Part shown: piece after piece, positions 1 through 7,294 of the stretch | Numbering within the stretch: the stretch's first letter is position 1 | Layout: every line of letters starts with the position of its first letter | NCBI GenBank assembly: GCA_050261415.1 | Contig: JBLNDG010000179.1 | Span: 1 to 19,146 of the forward strand | Origin: JBLNDG01 sp050261415 | GTDB taxonomy: Bacteria; Bacillota; Clostridia; Lutisporales; Lutisporaceae | DNA: 19,146 nt | Reading direction: 5' to 3' | Translations under genes and position numbers: made by a program | The notes under the pieces: model-generated | The model's input: only the letters and a program-made list of their open reading frames with translations | Database searches by the model: none | Told to the model about the DNA's origin: nothing

Positions 1-1
1 A

Positions 2-403
2 TATTATATTAATAAAGGTTTACTAAGCAGAGTTAAAAAATACGTAAAAATCTCTGATAAGCATGTAAAAGAAATAAATGCAATGTTTAGTAAATACGGC
101 GAAAAAGCTGTCTGTTTCACAAGACCTGTACTGATCGGCAATTATATATCTTACTTTGCCGGCATTAACAGGATGTCCTTAATAAAATTTTACTTATATA
201 CTTTTATGGGAATACTGCCGTGGGCTGCTTTGATAGTCTTTGTCGGTTCAAAGTTTGGCAGCAGTTTTAATATTGCTTATTCAGCGGTAGAAAAGTATAT
301 GATATATTTTAACCTGGCTCTTTTTGCAGCGATATTGGCAGTCATCATTATAAAGCGAAAAGAAATATGCGCATTTTTTATAAAGTTGAAAAAAAGAAAA
401 TAG
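2..403 (+). CDS. DedA-family (SNARE-associated) membrane protein, 5'-truncated by the window edge
   Basis: The frame is open from the first bases of the window, so only the C-terminal ~133 residues are present; the first in-frame ATG (83) is internal and not the real start. The residues FTRPVLIGNYISYFAGINRM followed by a hydrophobic stretch ending in GILPW match the conserved C-terminal half of DedA/VTT proteins, where an Arg-Pro pair and a Gly-rich re-entrant segment precede transmembrane helices. A last membrane segment (about 20 hydrophobic residues) and a Lys-rich tail close the protein. Family members are inner-membrane proteins linked to lipid scrambling and envelope homeostasis; the exact substrate here is unknown. 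No clear terminator follows, so readthrough toward the next gene is possible, although that gene has its own promoter. Confidence 0.8.
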   Translation, partial: YYINKGLLSRVKKYVKISDKHVKEINAMFSKYGEKAVCFTRPVLIGNYISYFAGINRMSLIKFYLYTFMGILPWAALIVFVGSKFGSSFNIAYSAVEKYMIYFNLALFAAILAVIIIKRKEICAFFIKLKKRK

Positions 404-435
404 TATCATTTATGCAAAGATATACAAGGGGCTTT

Positions 436-468
436 CTTCGTAAATACTTTACAATATTTTAGTAATAT
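436..468 (+). promoter_or_regulatory. Tandem-repeat activator-type promoter P1, for the NusG-domain-II gene
   Basis: Two adjoining 11-bp units, CTTCGTAAATA (436-446) and CTTTACAATAT (447-457), are followed by 5 nt and a -10-like TAATAT (463-468). No consensus -35 exists. It has the same geometry as six other sites in this window but is the most degenerate of the seven. Predicted start near 475 gives a leader of about 43 nt. Confidence 0.55.
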
Positions 469-517
469 TTATAGGCTGAATAAGATGTGAAGATGTATAT
501 GAAAAGGGGTCCTTATT

Positions 518-919
518 ATGAAGAGGAAAGATATAATACTAATCGTTTCCATTCTGGTTGTCGGTATTTTGGGAACGTTGGCAACCAGAGTAATGAACGG
601 TGATAATAATAACAAGATAGCCGTTATAACTGCAGATAATAAAGAAGTGAGCAGAATACCGGTTGATCCTGCAAAGGGAGAACAAACCTTCAGCTTTAAA
701 TTCGGAGAGAATACGGGGTATTTGGATGTCAGAAACGGAGCGGTCAAAATGGAGGAAATGGACTTAAAAGTCTGTCCGAAGAAGGTATGTTCTGATACCG
801 GTTGGATTAGTAAACCGTACCAAACTATAGTCTGCCTTCCAAATAAAATAACTGTAAGCTTCGAAAACAAAGGAACAGATAAAAAAAGCAGCAATACAAT
901 TGATGATGCTGCATACTAA
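518..919 (+). CDS. NusG-domain-II protein, membrane-anchored
   Basis: 133 residues. An N-terminal membrane anchor (about residues 5-23) is followed by an extracytoplasmic beta-rich domain with the pattern CPKKVC (C86, C91) then GWI, P, Q and IVCLPN (C106), diagnostic of the NusG domain II/DUF1312 family. Despite the name these are not transcription factors; they are small exported proteins common in Clostridia, often near RseC-like or FMN-binding redox proteins. The three Cys could form a disulfide or bind metal, but no function is established. The start is supported by an AAAAGGGG ribosome-binding site about 10 nt upstream. The gene converges on the rseC-like gene, and both adjoin promoters of the same tandem-repeat class, suggesting co-regulation. 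Confidence 0.82.
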   Translation: MKRKDIILIVSILVVGILGTLATRVMNGDNNNKIAVITADNKEVSRIPVDPAKGEQTFSFKFGENTGYLDVRNGAVKMEEMDLKVCPKKVCSDTGWISKPYQTIVCLPNKITVSFENKGTDKKSSNTIDDAAY

Positions 920-926
920 CATATTG

Positions 927-957
927 AAGGCTCATCATAATGGTGAGCCTTTTGTTT
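927..957 (+). terminator. Intrinsic terminator between convergent genes
   Basis: Stem AAGGCTCA (927-934) pairs with TGAGCCTT (944-951) and may extend by two pairs, followed by TTGTTT. The T tract lies only on the plus side, so it mainly serves the NusG-domain-II gene; the hairpin could also slow polymerase coming from the rseC-like gene. Confidence 0.7.
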
Positions 958-958
958 A

Positions 959-1384
959 TTATAATATCTTCGTTATTGTGAACATTGCTTTATTATACCT
1001 GTTATACTTTTTATCTATAAAACTGACTACCAGGTATGATATTACCATAAATGCAATTCCCGTTAAGAAAGCATATAATTCTGCTTTCATCCCTGCACTC
1101 ATGGAGGAGAAGAACCAATTTCCCAAAAGTATGCCCACAGTCAGCATGAAAAGAGGAAAAACATAGGTCAAAATTACTGCTGATGCAAGTACTTTTGATT
1201 TAGTCTCAATTTTTACATACTGGTCCGGTGCTGCATTAACATGATTTATCGCATCAACATATATGCTTGTTTTTGGGCAGCCTGCTTTGCAGTTTGCGCA
1301 ATTTTCACCGCACATGCTGGTTCTTTTTACTTCAACTTTAGCAATTCCATTACCGGATGAAATTACTTTTGCAATCTGTTCCAT
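959..1384 (-). CDS. RseC/MucC-like (SoxR-reducing system type) membrane protein
   Basis: 141 residues. The N-terminal soluble part carries a Cys cluster, C25-x3-C29-x2-C32-x3-C36, as in the RseC/MucC family (PF04246). Two transmembrane segments follow (about 66-88 and 103-123) and a short basic tail. Family members are inner-membrane proteins linked to SoxR reduction, sigma-E control and Rnf-type electron transfer; in Clostridia a redox or Fe-S role is likely but unproven. I chose the ATG at 1384 because AGGAGG lies 7 nt upstream of it; the in-frame GTG at 1390 is almost on top of the ribosome-binding site. The gene is divergent from the SHOCT gene, with back-to-back promoters of the same class in the 155-bp gap. 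Confidence 0.8.
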   Translation of the reverse strand: MEQIAKVISSGNGIAKVEVKRTSMCGENCANCKAGCPKTSIYVDAINHVNAAPDQYVKIETKSKVLASAVILTYVFPLFMLTVGILLGNWFFSSMSAGMKAELYAFLTGIAFMVISYLVVSFIDKKYNRYNKAMFTITKIL

Positions 1385-1418
1385 AAACACACCTCCTAAT
1401 ACCTCTATCTATATCATT

Positions 1419-1451
1419 ATAATAGATAATAATTATGTAGAAAATATGAAG
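1419..1451 (-). promoter_or_regulatory. Tandem-repeat activator-type promoter P2, for the rseC-like gene
   Basis: Read on the minus strand: CTTCATATTTT (1451-1441), CTACATAATTA (1440-1430), 5 nt, then -10 TATTAT (1424-1419). Predicted start near 1412 gives a leader of about 28 nt. There is no consensus -35. It lies back to back with P3, with only 18 bp between the two repeat pairs. Confidence 0.72.
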
Positions 1452-1469
1452 GTCGCTTTAACACCTTAT

Positions 1470-1502
1470 CTCCATAAGAACTTCATAATTGTTTTATACA
1501 AT
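1470..1502 (+). promoter_or_regulatory. Tandem-repeat activator-type promoter P3, for the SHOCT gene
   Basis: CTCCATAAGAA (1470-1480), CTTCATAATTG (1481-1491), 5 nt, then -10 TACAAT (1497-1502). Predicted start near 1509, leader about 30 nt. Same phasing as the other members of the class. Confidence 0.75.
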
Positions 1503-1539
1503 GTATTCATAGGTTAGTTAAGAAAGGAGGAAGCAAGAC

Positions 1540-1782
1540 ATGAGGTTTTTATACGGATGCGGATTTGGAGGAGCCGGATTAGGAGGAGGTGGATTCGCTA
1601 TGATGCTGATCTTATTGCTTTTGATTGGTTTAGTTATATATCTGGTATTTAAAGCAGCCGGAAATAACAACAATATTAGAAATATGGACAGTACTTTGGA
1701 AATATTAAACGAGAGATTTGTAAACGGTGAAATAGGTGAGGATGAGTATAAAAAGAAAAAGGCTTTGTTGTTGAAGAGGTAA
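1540..1782 (+). CDS. Small SHOCT-domain membrane protein
   Basis: 80 residues. A Gly-rich start (residues 5-18, with one Cys) leads into one transmembrane helix (about 20-38), an Asn-rich linker and a C-terminal SHOCT motif: LEILNERFVNGEIGEDEYKK followed by a basic end. SHOCT is a short helical module found at the ends of many bacterial membrane proteins; its molecular role is unclear, probably oligomerisation or protein contact. The start has a strong AAGGAGG site about 8 nt upstream. The gene is monocistronic, with promoter P3 before it and a 14-bp-stem terminator after it. The shared promoter class suggests it responds to the same signal as copA and the YHS-domain gene. Confidence 0.82.
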   Translation: MRFLYGCGFGGAGLGGGGFAMMLILLLLIGLVIYLVFKAAGNNNNIRNMDSTLEILNERFVNGEIGEDEYKKKKALLLKR

Positions 1783-1826
1783 GCAATATGATAGTTTAGT
1801 TCAAAGGCTTCTTCATAAATTTATAT

Positions 1827-1866
1827 AATAAGTCTGGTTATGTTTACTAACCAGACTTATTTTTTA
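1827..1866 (+). terminator. Strong intrinsic terminator
   Basis: Perfect 14-bp stem, AATAAGTCTGGTTA (1827-1840) with its complement at 1848-1861, a 7-nt loop and a T tract through 1866. The sequence is related to the terminator at 8305-8343. Confidence 0.9.
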
Positions 1867-1872
1867 TCAACT

Positions 1873-1930
1873 GGAACTTCTTTGTCCCTGCATATTATAA
1901 ATGAATCCAAAATGAAAAAAATAAAAAGAG
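1873..1930 (+). promoter_or_regulatory. 58-bp duplicated intergenic module, copy A
   Basis: Aligns without gaps to 10071-10128, 47 of 58 positions identical by my hand count. The core CATATTATAAAT and the AAAATGAAAAAAATAA segment are nearly invariant. It lies just after a terminator and before the broken methyltransferase gene. A weak sigma-A-like reading is TGGAAC, 18 bp, TATAAA. Whether it is a promoter, an operator or a transcribed leader element is not decided by the sequence. Confidence 0.5.
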
Positions 1931-1977
1931 TCTAGCATTAGGAATCTATAAGACAGCTATATACCGGAGGTAAAGCC

Positions 1978-2714
1978 ATGGATAGACATACTGAACTGAT
2001 AAAGAAGAGATACAACAGGGTTTCTGGAATATACGACCTGATGGAGAGCCCAATGGAAATGATGTTTTTAAGGAAGTGGCGGATCGAGCTTATGCGCGAT
2101 TTGCAAGGCAAAGCGCTGGAGTGGGCGTCGGTACAGGAAAAAACATTGAGTTTTATCCTGATGATTTAGAAATTACCGCAATTGATTTCAGCGAAAGAAT
2201 GCTTGAAAAAGCCAGGCACAAAGCTGAGATTTATAAGAAGAAAGTAAAGCTAATGGTAATGGATTCCCAGAGCATAAGCTTTCCTGACAATTCTTTTGAT
2301 ACGATATTTAAGACCTGTGTATTCTGTTCAGTACCGGATCCCTTAAAAGGGTTGAGGGAGATGCGCAGGGTGTGTAGATCGGGGGGCAGGGTAATCATGA
2401 TTGAACATGTAAGGAGTGAGAAAAAGGTTCTGGGGTTAATCATGGATGTATTGAATCCATTAGTAGTAAATTTATATGGAGCCAATATTAACAGACGTAC
2501 AGTGGATAATTTGAGGGCTTCGGGTTTTGGAAATATTGAGGTTAGAGACCTGTCCGGAGGTATTGTAAAAAAATTATTATATTTAATGATAAAAAGTATT
2601 GACATAAAAAAAGTTGTGTTGTACAATTCATATAAAACCAGTAGGAATAATGGGAAATGTGTTGAAAGGAAGAGTAGGCTAACGGAAACTAACAGAGAGA
2701 AAGCCCAAAGGTGA
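1978..2714 (+). pseudogene. Class I SAM-dependent methyltransferase, frameshifted within motif I
   Basis: The start has a good GGAGG site. Frame 1 runs to a stop at 2169, but the protein makes sense only if translation switches near 2119-2121: residues ending GKALE should continue as VGVGTGKN, the glycine-rich SAM-binding motif. The sequence CTG GAG TGG looks like CTG GAG GTG GGC with one G lost. The downstream frame (from 2121) keeps the acidic IDFSERML, FDTIFKTCVFCSVPDP and GGRVIMIEHV segments of UbiE/PmtA-like small-molecule methyltransferases. The last ~37 codons overlap a promoter and T-box stem I and look unlike the family, which suggests the natural stop has been lost. A sequencing or assembly error could mimic the frameshift. 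The native substrate is unknown. Confidence 0.72.
2599..2627 (+). promoter_or_regulatory. Sigma-A promoter of the cysteine T-box operon
   Basis: Perfect -35 TTGACA (2599-2604), 17-bp spacer, -10 TACAAT (2622-2627). Transcription would start near 2634, just before the T-box stem I. It lies inside the 3' end of the broken methyltransferase frame. It is the best consensus promoter in the window, consistent with control by attenuation rather than initiation. Confidence 0.88.
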
Positions 2715-2947
2715 GAGGACTTTTTAGCGGAACTTGGCTGAAGTGCATCTTGGAACAACGGACCGAATGATTTAGTGATTGTGAAACATCCTGATTTTAG
2801 TAGGCTCCGGCGGGTATGCCCGTTACAGCATTATGGTATGATTGTACCGGAATGAGAGTTATTTGGACTGCTTCAAGGCAGGACAAATAAACAGAGTGGA
2901 ACCGCGGAATGAACTTTCGCCTCTGTCATGGAGGCGGAAGTTTTTTT
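2662..2947 (+). promoter_or_regulatory. T-box leader, apparent Cys (UGC) specifier
   Basis: The 15-nt T-box AGAGTGGAACCGCGG (2893-2907) is a near-perfect match to the element whose bulge pairs with the uncharged tRNA acceptor end. Upstream, an AGTA motif in GAAGAGTAGG (5' side of stem I) faces GAAGTGCATCTT on the 3' side, the usual placement of the specifier loop, so the specifier reads TGC at 2744-2746, followed by the expected purine. An AGAGAG/GGTGAGAGG apical region is also present. The terminator follows at 2912-2947. By family knowledge, uncharged tRNA-Cys would stabilise the antiterminator and switch on the operon when cysteine is short, which fits the genes downstream. Confidence 0.9.
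2912..2947 (+). terminator. T-box attenuator terminator
   Basis: 12-bp stem, AACTTTCGCCTC (2912-2923) with its partner at 2931-2942 (one G-U pair), a 7-nt loop and a run of seven T. It is mutually exclusive with the antiterminator, which uses the T-box just upstream. Confidence 0.92.
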
Positions 2948-3015
2948 ATTTCAAAGGAGGGATAACGCCGTATTTTAGTACTGTACCCCAAAACCTATAA
3001 ATTCAATAGGAATAG

Positions 3016-3119
3016 TAATAAATAAAACATGTCCCTTTCAGACAAGGGGTTGTCTGTCAGCAGCGAAGTAGGCTTCGCTAAATGGTCAAAATTAAGGAAA
3101 GTTTTAATAAATAAAACAT
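3016..3119 (+). repeat. Leader with a 15-bp direct repeat and two tandem hairpins
   Basis: The 15-mer TAATAAATAAAACAT occurs at 3016-3030 and again at 3105-3119, just before the ribosome-binding site. Between the copies are two perfect 7-bp hairpins: CAGACAA/TTGTCTG with a GGGG loop (3039-3056) and AGCGAAG/CTTCGCT with a TAGG loop (3062-3079). They lie after the T-box terminator, so only read-through transcripts contain them. The role is unknown; possibly RNA stability, or the trace of a small insertion that duplicated its target. Confidence 0.55.
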
Positions 3120-3132
3120 TGGAGGAGTAATC

Positions 3133-3954
3133 ATGAAAAAAAGAGTTGTTCTGGCCACAATAATAGTTTTAGTTTTAGCATTGGTACTCAGTGCATGCAG
3201 TGCTACTAACCAAGCATCTGCAAATAAGTCAGCAAACGAAACAAAGCCTCAGAATCTTCTTGAACAAGTAAAAGCCGATGGAAAAATCAGGTTTGGAACT
3301 GAAGGTACCTATGCGCCTTTTACCTTCCACGACAAAGATGGCAAGCTTACTGGTTTTGATGTTGAGATAGCTGAGGAAATAGCAAAACGTTTGGGTGTAA
3401 AAGCAGAGTTCATAGAAACCAAATGGGATGGAATGTTTGCCGGTCTTGACGCAAAAAGATTTGACGCTATAGCGAATGAAGTTGCAATAAGGGAAGACAG
3501 ACTGAAGAAATACGATTTCTCAAGTCCTTACATCATTTCCAGGGCTGTACTCATAGTAAACGAAGAAAACAGCGACATCAAGGCATTTGAAGACTTGAAA
3601 GGAAAGAAATCCGGACAGTCGCTTACAAGCAACCTGAAAGATATCGCCGAGTCCTTCGGAGCTGAAATAGTGCAGACCGACGGGTTTAACCAGGCAATAG
3701 ACCTGCTTGTGTCTAAACGTATTGATGCTACTGTTAATGACGGACTGTCATTCCTGGATTTTAAGAAACAGAGACCTGATACGCCTATAAAGATTGTAGA
3801 TCAGATGGATACAAATGACCAAATGGGAATAATGTTCAACAAAGGTAATAAGGAGCTTGTAGATGCAGTCAACAAGGCACTGGATGAAATGAAGGCCGAC
3901 GGGACATACCTTAAGATATCAGAAAAATGGTTCGGAGAAGACGTATCCAAATAA
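3133..3954 (+). CDS. Amino acid (probably cystine) ABC transporter substrate-binding lipoprotein
   Basis: 273 residues. A basic start, a hydrophobic core and the lipobox LSAC (C22 would be lipidated) mark a lipoprotein anchored outside the cell. A type 2 periplasmic-binding fold of the SBP_bac_3 family follows: GKIRFGTEGTYAPFTFHDKD near residue 50, GKLTGFDVEIAEEIAKRLG and the hinge region FDAIANEVAIREDR. Length is normal. It is the first gene after the T-box leader; GGAGGAG lies 5 nt before the ATG. The family binds polar amino acids. Cystine is inferred from the Cys T-box and from the MccA/MccB-like enzymes in the same transcript (compare TcyA/TcyJ of Bacillus), not from residues I can read. 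Confidence 0.88.
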   Translation: MKKRVVLATIIVLVLALVLSACSATNQASANKSANETKPQNLLEQVKADGKIRFGTEGTYAPFTFHDKDGKLTGFDVEIAEEIAKRLGVKAEFIETKWDGMFAGLDAKRFDAIANEVAIREDRLKKYDFSSPYIISRAVLIVNEENSDIKAFEDLKGKKSGQSLTSNLKDIAESFGAEIVQTDGFNQAIDLLVSKRIDATVNDGLSFLDFKKQRPDTPIKIVDQMDTNDQMGIMFNKGNKELVDAVNKALDEMKADGTYLKISEKWFGEDVSK

Positions 3955-3974
3955 AATGCATGAGGTGATTTCGT

Positions 3975-4652
3975 ATGTCAGACAGAATGGTAAGAATTGT
4001 ACAAATACTTACTGATTCCTTTCTTCCACTTTTAAAGGCAGGGATACAATTTACTGTACCGCTTACCATCCTGTCCTTCCTTTTTGGGGTGGTTATAGCT
4101 TTTGTTGTAGCGGTAGTGAGGGTTCTGGAAATCAAACCCTTTGCCGGTATAGCTCGTTTTTATGTTTGGATTATAAGGGGAACACCTTTATTGGTGCAGC
4201 TTTTTATAATATTCTATGGTCTTCCTAGTATAGGGATTACTCTGGATGCCTTAATATCTGCGGTTATAGGCTTTTCCTTAAGTGTTGGGGCATACAGCTC
4301 GGAAATAATAAGGGCCGCAATACTGTCGATATCGAAGGGACAGTGGGAGGCGGCACATGCCCTTGGAATGCCTAAAGTGCAAACTTTGAAGCATGTGATA
4401 CTTCCTCAGGCGATAAGAGTGGCAATACCGCCTTTATCAAATTCCTTCATAAGCCTTGTGAAGGACACCTCTCTGGCGGCGACTATTACTGTGACGGAAA
4501 TGTTCCAGGTGGCTCAGCAGATAACTGCTCGAACCTACGAACCCTTGTGGCTGTATACAGAAGCAGCTGTGATATATCTGGTTTTCTGTTCAGGACTTAC
4601 AGTGCTGCAATCCATAATGGAAGCACGTTTCGGAAGACATTTGGCAAGATAA
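3975..4652 (+). CDS. Amino acid ABC transporter permease (HisM/TcyB type)
   Basis: 225 residues with about five transmembrane segments. The cytoplasmic coupling loop that docks on the ATPase is recognisable as EAAHALGMPKVQTLKHVILP, the EAA motif of polar amino acid permeases. The N-terminal WIIRGTPLLVQLFIIFYGLP segment is also typical of the family. GAGGTG lies 7 nt before the ATG; the gap to the previous gene is 20 bp. It would form a homodimer spanning the membrane. Substrate by context: cystine or a related sulfur amino acid. Confidence 0.9.
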   Translation: MSDRMVRIVQILTDSFLPLLKAGIQFTVPLTILSFLFGVVIAFVVAVVRVLEIKPFAGIARFYVWIIRGTPLLVQLFIIFYGLPSIGITLDALISAVIGFSLSVGAYSSEIIRAAILSISKGQWEAAHALGMPKVQTLKHVILPQAIRVAIPPLSNSFISLVKDTSLAATITVTEMFQVAQQITARTYEPLWLYTEAAVIYLVFCSGLTVLQSIMEARFGRHLAR

Positions 4653-4665
4653 TATATGAAATGGG

Positions 4666-5430
4666 ATGGAATGCAAATTGATACGATTGGAAAATGTATA
4701 TAAGAATTTCGGTACTCTTGAGGTACTGAAGGGCATCAATCTGTCGGTGGAAAAGGGTGAAGTGGTATGTATAATAGGCCCAAGCGGCTCTGGCAAAAGT
4801 ACTCTTCTCCGGTCTTTGAATCATCTGGAGAAGATAACCAGCGGCAGGATATTTATTAATAATGAACTGATTTGCGATAGAAAAGACGATAAGGATATAT
4901 TCAAGCCATCGCAACACAGAATATCAGAGGTTTGTTCTGAAATCGGCATGGTCTTCCAACGGTTCAATCTGTTCCCACACATGAGTGTTCTGGAAAATAT
5001 CATGCTTGCTCCAAGAGTGGTGAAAAAGAGCCCTTATGACAGTACCAGGAAATTTGCAATGTACTTGCTCGATAAGGTGGGACTGGTTGACAAGTGGGAT
5101 GTATATCCATCAAAGCTATCAGGGGGGCAGCAGCAGCGGGTTGCCATTGCCAGAGCACTGGCGATGAAGCCGGATATTATGCTTTTCGATGAACCTACAT
5201 CGGCTCTTGACCCTGAACTTGTATCTGAAGTTTTGGAGGTAATGCGGTCCCTGGCCATAGAAGGGATGACAATGCTGGTTGTGACTCATGAGATGGGTTT
5301 TGCGAAAGAAGTGGCTAACAGAGTAATATTTATGGACAATGGAGAAGTGATTGAAGAAAATACACCTGAAAACCTGTTCGGGAACCCTTTCAAAGGTAGG
5401 ACAAAGGATTTCTTAAGTAAGATTATATGA
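4666..5430 (+). CDS. Amino acid ABC transporter ATP-binding protein
   Basis: 254 residues. Walker A GPSGSGKST (residues 38-46), Q-loop FQRFNLFPH, ABC signature LSGGQ (151-155), Walker B IMLFDE (171-176), D-loop SALD and switch His in VVTHEMGF: all motifs for ATP hydrolysis are intact. The subfamily is that of polar amino acid importers (GlnQ/TcyC type). A slightly long insert at about residues 68-90 separates Walker A from the Q-loop. The start is uncertain: the ATG at 4666 has a weak ribosome-binding site, and a TTG at 4678 lies about 8 nt after GGATGG. Last gene of the transporter triplet; a 60-70 bp gap follows without a clear terminator. Confidence 0.9.
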   Translation: MECKLIRLENVYKNFGTLEVLKGINLSVEKGEVVCIIGPSGSGKSTLLRSLNHLEKITSGRIFINNELICDRKDDKDIFKPSQHRISEVCSEIGMVFQRFNLFPHMSVLENIMLAPRVVKKSPYDSTRKFAMYLLDKVGLVDKWDVYPSKLSGGQQQRVAIARALAMKPDIMLFDEPTSALDPELVSEVLEVMRSLAIEGMTMLVVTHEMGFAKEVANRVIFMDNGEVIEENTPENLFGNPFKGRTKDFLSKII

Positions 5431-5496
5431 TGCTATAGCATTATTGGTTTATGTACTTGGTAATTTGTCAGTTCAAAGTATGGAAGGATGATGGAA

Positions 5497-6132
5497 ATGA
5501 GCTCAGTTAACTATTTTGATTCAATTGCTGAAAAATGGAATGAGATTAGAACGGAATATTATGCTGAAGAACTAAGGGATATAGCACTTTCAAGGATAGA
5601 TACAAAAGATAAAATATGTTCGGATCTTGGTTGTGGTACCGGTTTTATTTCGCTGGGTCTTGCTGAAAAAGCCAAATTGGTCTTTTCCATCGACAATTCC
5701 ACCAATATGCTTAAAGAGCTTTCAAAGACTTCAGCATCAGAAAACAAAGATAATATCTATCCTATTCGAGGCAACATGGACAATATTCCATTATTTGACT
5801 GCTCGATAGATGTTATTTTTACCAATATGGCCTTACATCATGTGGCAGATGCAAAAAAAGCTATTTCAGAAATATTTCGTATATTGAAACCAGGTGGTAC
5901 TGCAGTTATTGCTGATGTAGAGGAGCATAGTGGATATTGGGCCATTGAAGAGATGCATGATGTATGGCTGGGCTTTTCAAAGAATCAGCTAATTGAGTGG
6001 TTTGAAGAGGCAGGTTTTGATGAGATAGATATAACCAGTACCGGACTAAGGTGCAAAGGGTATTCCAGGAAAGGTGAATATACGGAAACTGGAATATTTA
6101 TAGCAATAGGAAAGAAAAGGGAGGCATTGTAA
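5497..6132 (+). CDS. Class I SAM-dependent methyltransferase of the methionine-to-cysteine operon (YrrT-like by context)
   Basis: About 211 residues. Motif I is SDLGCGTGFISLG, followed by acidic SIDNS, then FTNMALHHVADAKKAISEIF and RILKPGGTAVIADV, a typical Rossmann methyltransferase of the Methyltransf_11 type. Three in-frame ATGs are possible (5488, 5491, 5497); GGAAGG at 5482-5487 is best spaced for 5497. The stop overlaps the next start by one base (TAATG), implying translational coupling. In Bacillus a methyltransferase (yrrT) sits beside mccA and mccB and is thought to feed S-adenosylhomocysteine into homocysteine recycling; no mtnN-type nucleosidase is visible here. The GEEHSG-like segment before the C-terminus does not identify a substrate. 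Confidence 0.8.
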   Translation: MSSVNYFDSIAEKWNEIRTEYYAEELRDIALSRIDTKDKICSDLGCGTGFISLGLAEKAKLVFSIDNSTNMLKELSKTSASENKDNIYPIRGNMDNIPLFDCSIDVIFTNMALHHVADAKKAISEIFRILKPGGTAVIADVEEHSGYWAIEEMHDVWLGFSKNQLIEWFEEAGFDEIDITSTGLRCKGYSRKGEYTETGIFIAIGKKREAL

Positions 6133-7277
6133 TGAATATGGAAACGTTATTAATCCATGGCGGTGTTGATGGAGATGAGAATACCGGGGCAGTCAGCGTA
6201 CCGATTTATCAAACGTCTACCTATAAGCAGACAGGTATAGGAGAGCATAGGGGATATGAATATTCAAGGACGGGAAACCCGACCAGATATGCGTTGGAAA
6301 AGCTCATTGCCGAATTGGAGGGAGGTTATGCAGGATATGCCTTCTCATCAGGTATGGCAGCTATTACTGCAGTCCTGATGCTCTTCAAAAGCGGGGATAA
6401 AATACTGATATCAAACAATATCTATGGAGGTACCTTTAGAGTATTGGATAAGGTATTTTTAAATTTTGGAATAGAATATGAAATAATTGATACCAGCAGC
6501 GAAGAACAGGTTATTGCACATCTGGGTAATAGCGTTAAGGCCATATTTGTTGAGACGCCCACCAATCCCTTGATGAACATAACTGATATTTCAAAAGTAT
6601 CCGGTATTGCCAAAAAAAGAGGTTTGCTAACGATAGTTGACAATACATTTATGACGCCGTATTTGCAGAAACCTATAGAGCTGGGAGCGGATATTGTTAT
6701 TCATAGTGCAACAAAATACCTGGGAGGACACAGTGATTTAGTTGCAGGACTGGTGGTAGTAAACAATGAGGAGCTTGCAGGTAGAGTCCATTTCCTGCAG
6801 AATGCAACAGGCGGAGTACTGGGGCCTTTTGATTCATGGCTGCTAATAAGAGGAATAAAGACTCTGTCGGTAAGAATGGACAGGCACGTTGAGAATGCCG
6901 GATACATTGCAGAAAAGTTAAGTATTCATGAAGGTATAAAAAAAGTATACTATCCAGGACTTAAAAGCCACATAGGTTATGACCTGCATAAGCAGCAGGC
7001 TCAAAAACCTGGAGCTATGATATCATTTGTATTAATTGAAAACTATGATATTAACCTTTTTCTGAAAGGTTTAAAAACTATAACTGTCGGAGAGAGCCTG
7101 GGTGGAGTGGAGTCTTTAATGACACATCCGGCATCCATGACTCATGGGGCTATACCATATGAAATCCGGCAGAAAGTAGGAATACTGGACAATTTGGTCC
7201 GTTTATCCGTTGGACTAGAAAACAAGGATGATCTACTTGCTGACATTCTGAGTGCTATCGAAAAAGCAAGAATATAG
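6132..7277 (+). CDS. mccB: Cystathionine gamma-lyase/homocysteine gamma-lyase (MccB-like), PLP enzyme
   Basis: 381 residues, full length for the Cys/Met metabolism PLP family. Visible are the YEYSRTGNPTR tetramer/phosphate-binding segment (about 42-52), SSGMAAI (72-78), DNTFMTPY (170-177) and the PLP lysine K195 in HSATKYLGGHSD. The C-terminal RLSVGLE motif, characteristic of gamma-lyases and gamma-synthases, is also present. The enzyme would cleave cystathionine to cysteine, 2-oxobutyrate and ammonia. A gamma-synthase or O-acetylhomoserine sulfhydrylase activity cannot be excluded by sequence; the Cys T-box and the mccA partner favour the lyase. GGGAGG lies 7 nt before the ATG, which overlaps the upstream stop. 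Confidence 0.85.
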   Translation: MNMETLLIHGGVDGDENTGAVSVPIYQTSTYKQTGIGEHRGYEYSRTGNPTRYALEKLIAELEGGYAGYAFSSGMAAITAVLMLFKSGDKILISNNIYGGTFRVLDKVFLNFGIEYEIIDTSSEEQVIAHLGNSVKAIFVETPTNPLMNITDISKVSGIAKKRGLLTIVDNTFMTPYLQKPIELGADIVIHSATKYLGGHSDLVAGLVVVNNEELAGRVHFLQNATGGVLGPFDSWLLIRGIKTLSVRMDRHVENAGYIAEKLSIHEGIKKVYYPGLKSHIGYDLHKQQAQKPGAMISFVLIENYDINLFLKGLKTITVGESLGGVESLMTHPASMTHGAIPYEIRQKVGILDNLVRLSVGLENKDDLLADILSAIEKARI

Positions 7278-7294
7278 CAGCAGGAGCTGATATT

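Noticed and set aside
1800..1832. CTTCATAAATT at 1811-1821 as another tandem-repeat promoter
   Set aside because: Only one good half-site; the 11 bases before it do not fit, and no -10 falls at the fixed distance. It overlaps the entry to a terminator.
2110..2130. Programmed frameshift in the methyltransferase gene
   Set aside because: The sequence CTG GAG TGG has no slippery heptamer, no stimulatory hairpin was evident, and methyltransferases of this type are not known to be recoded.
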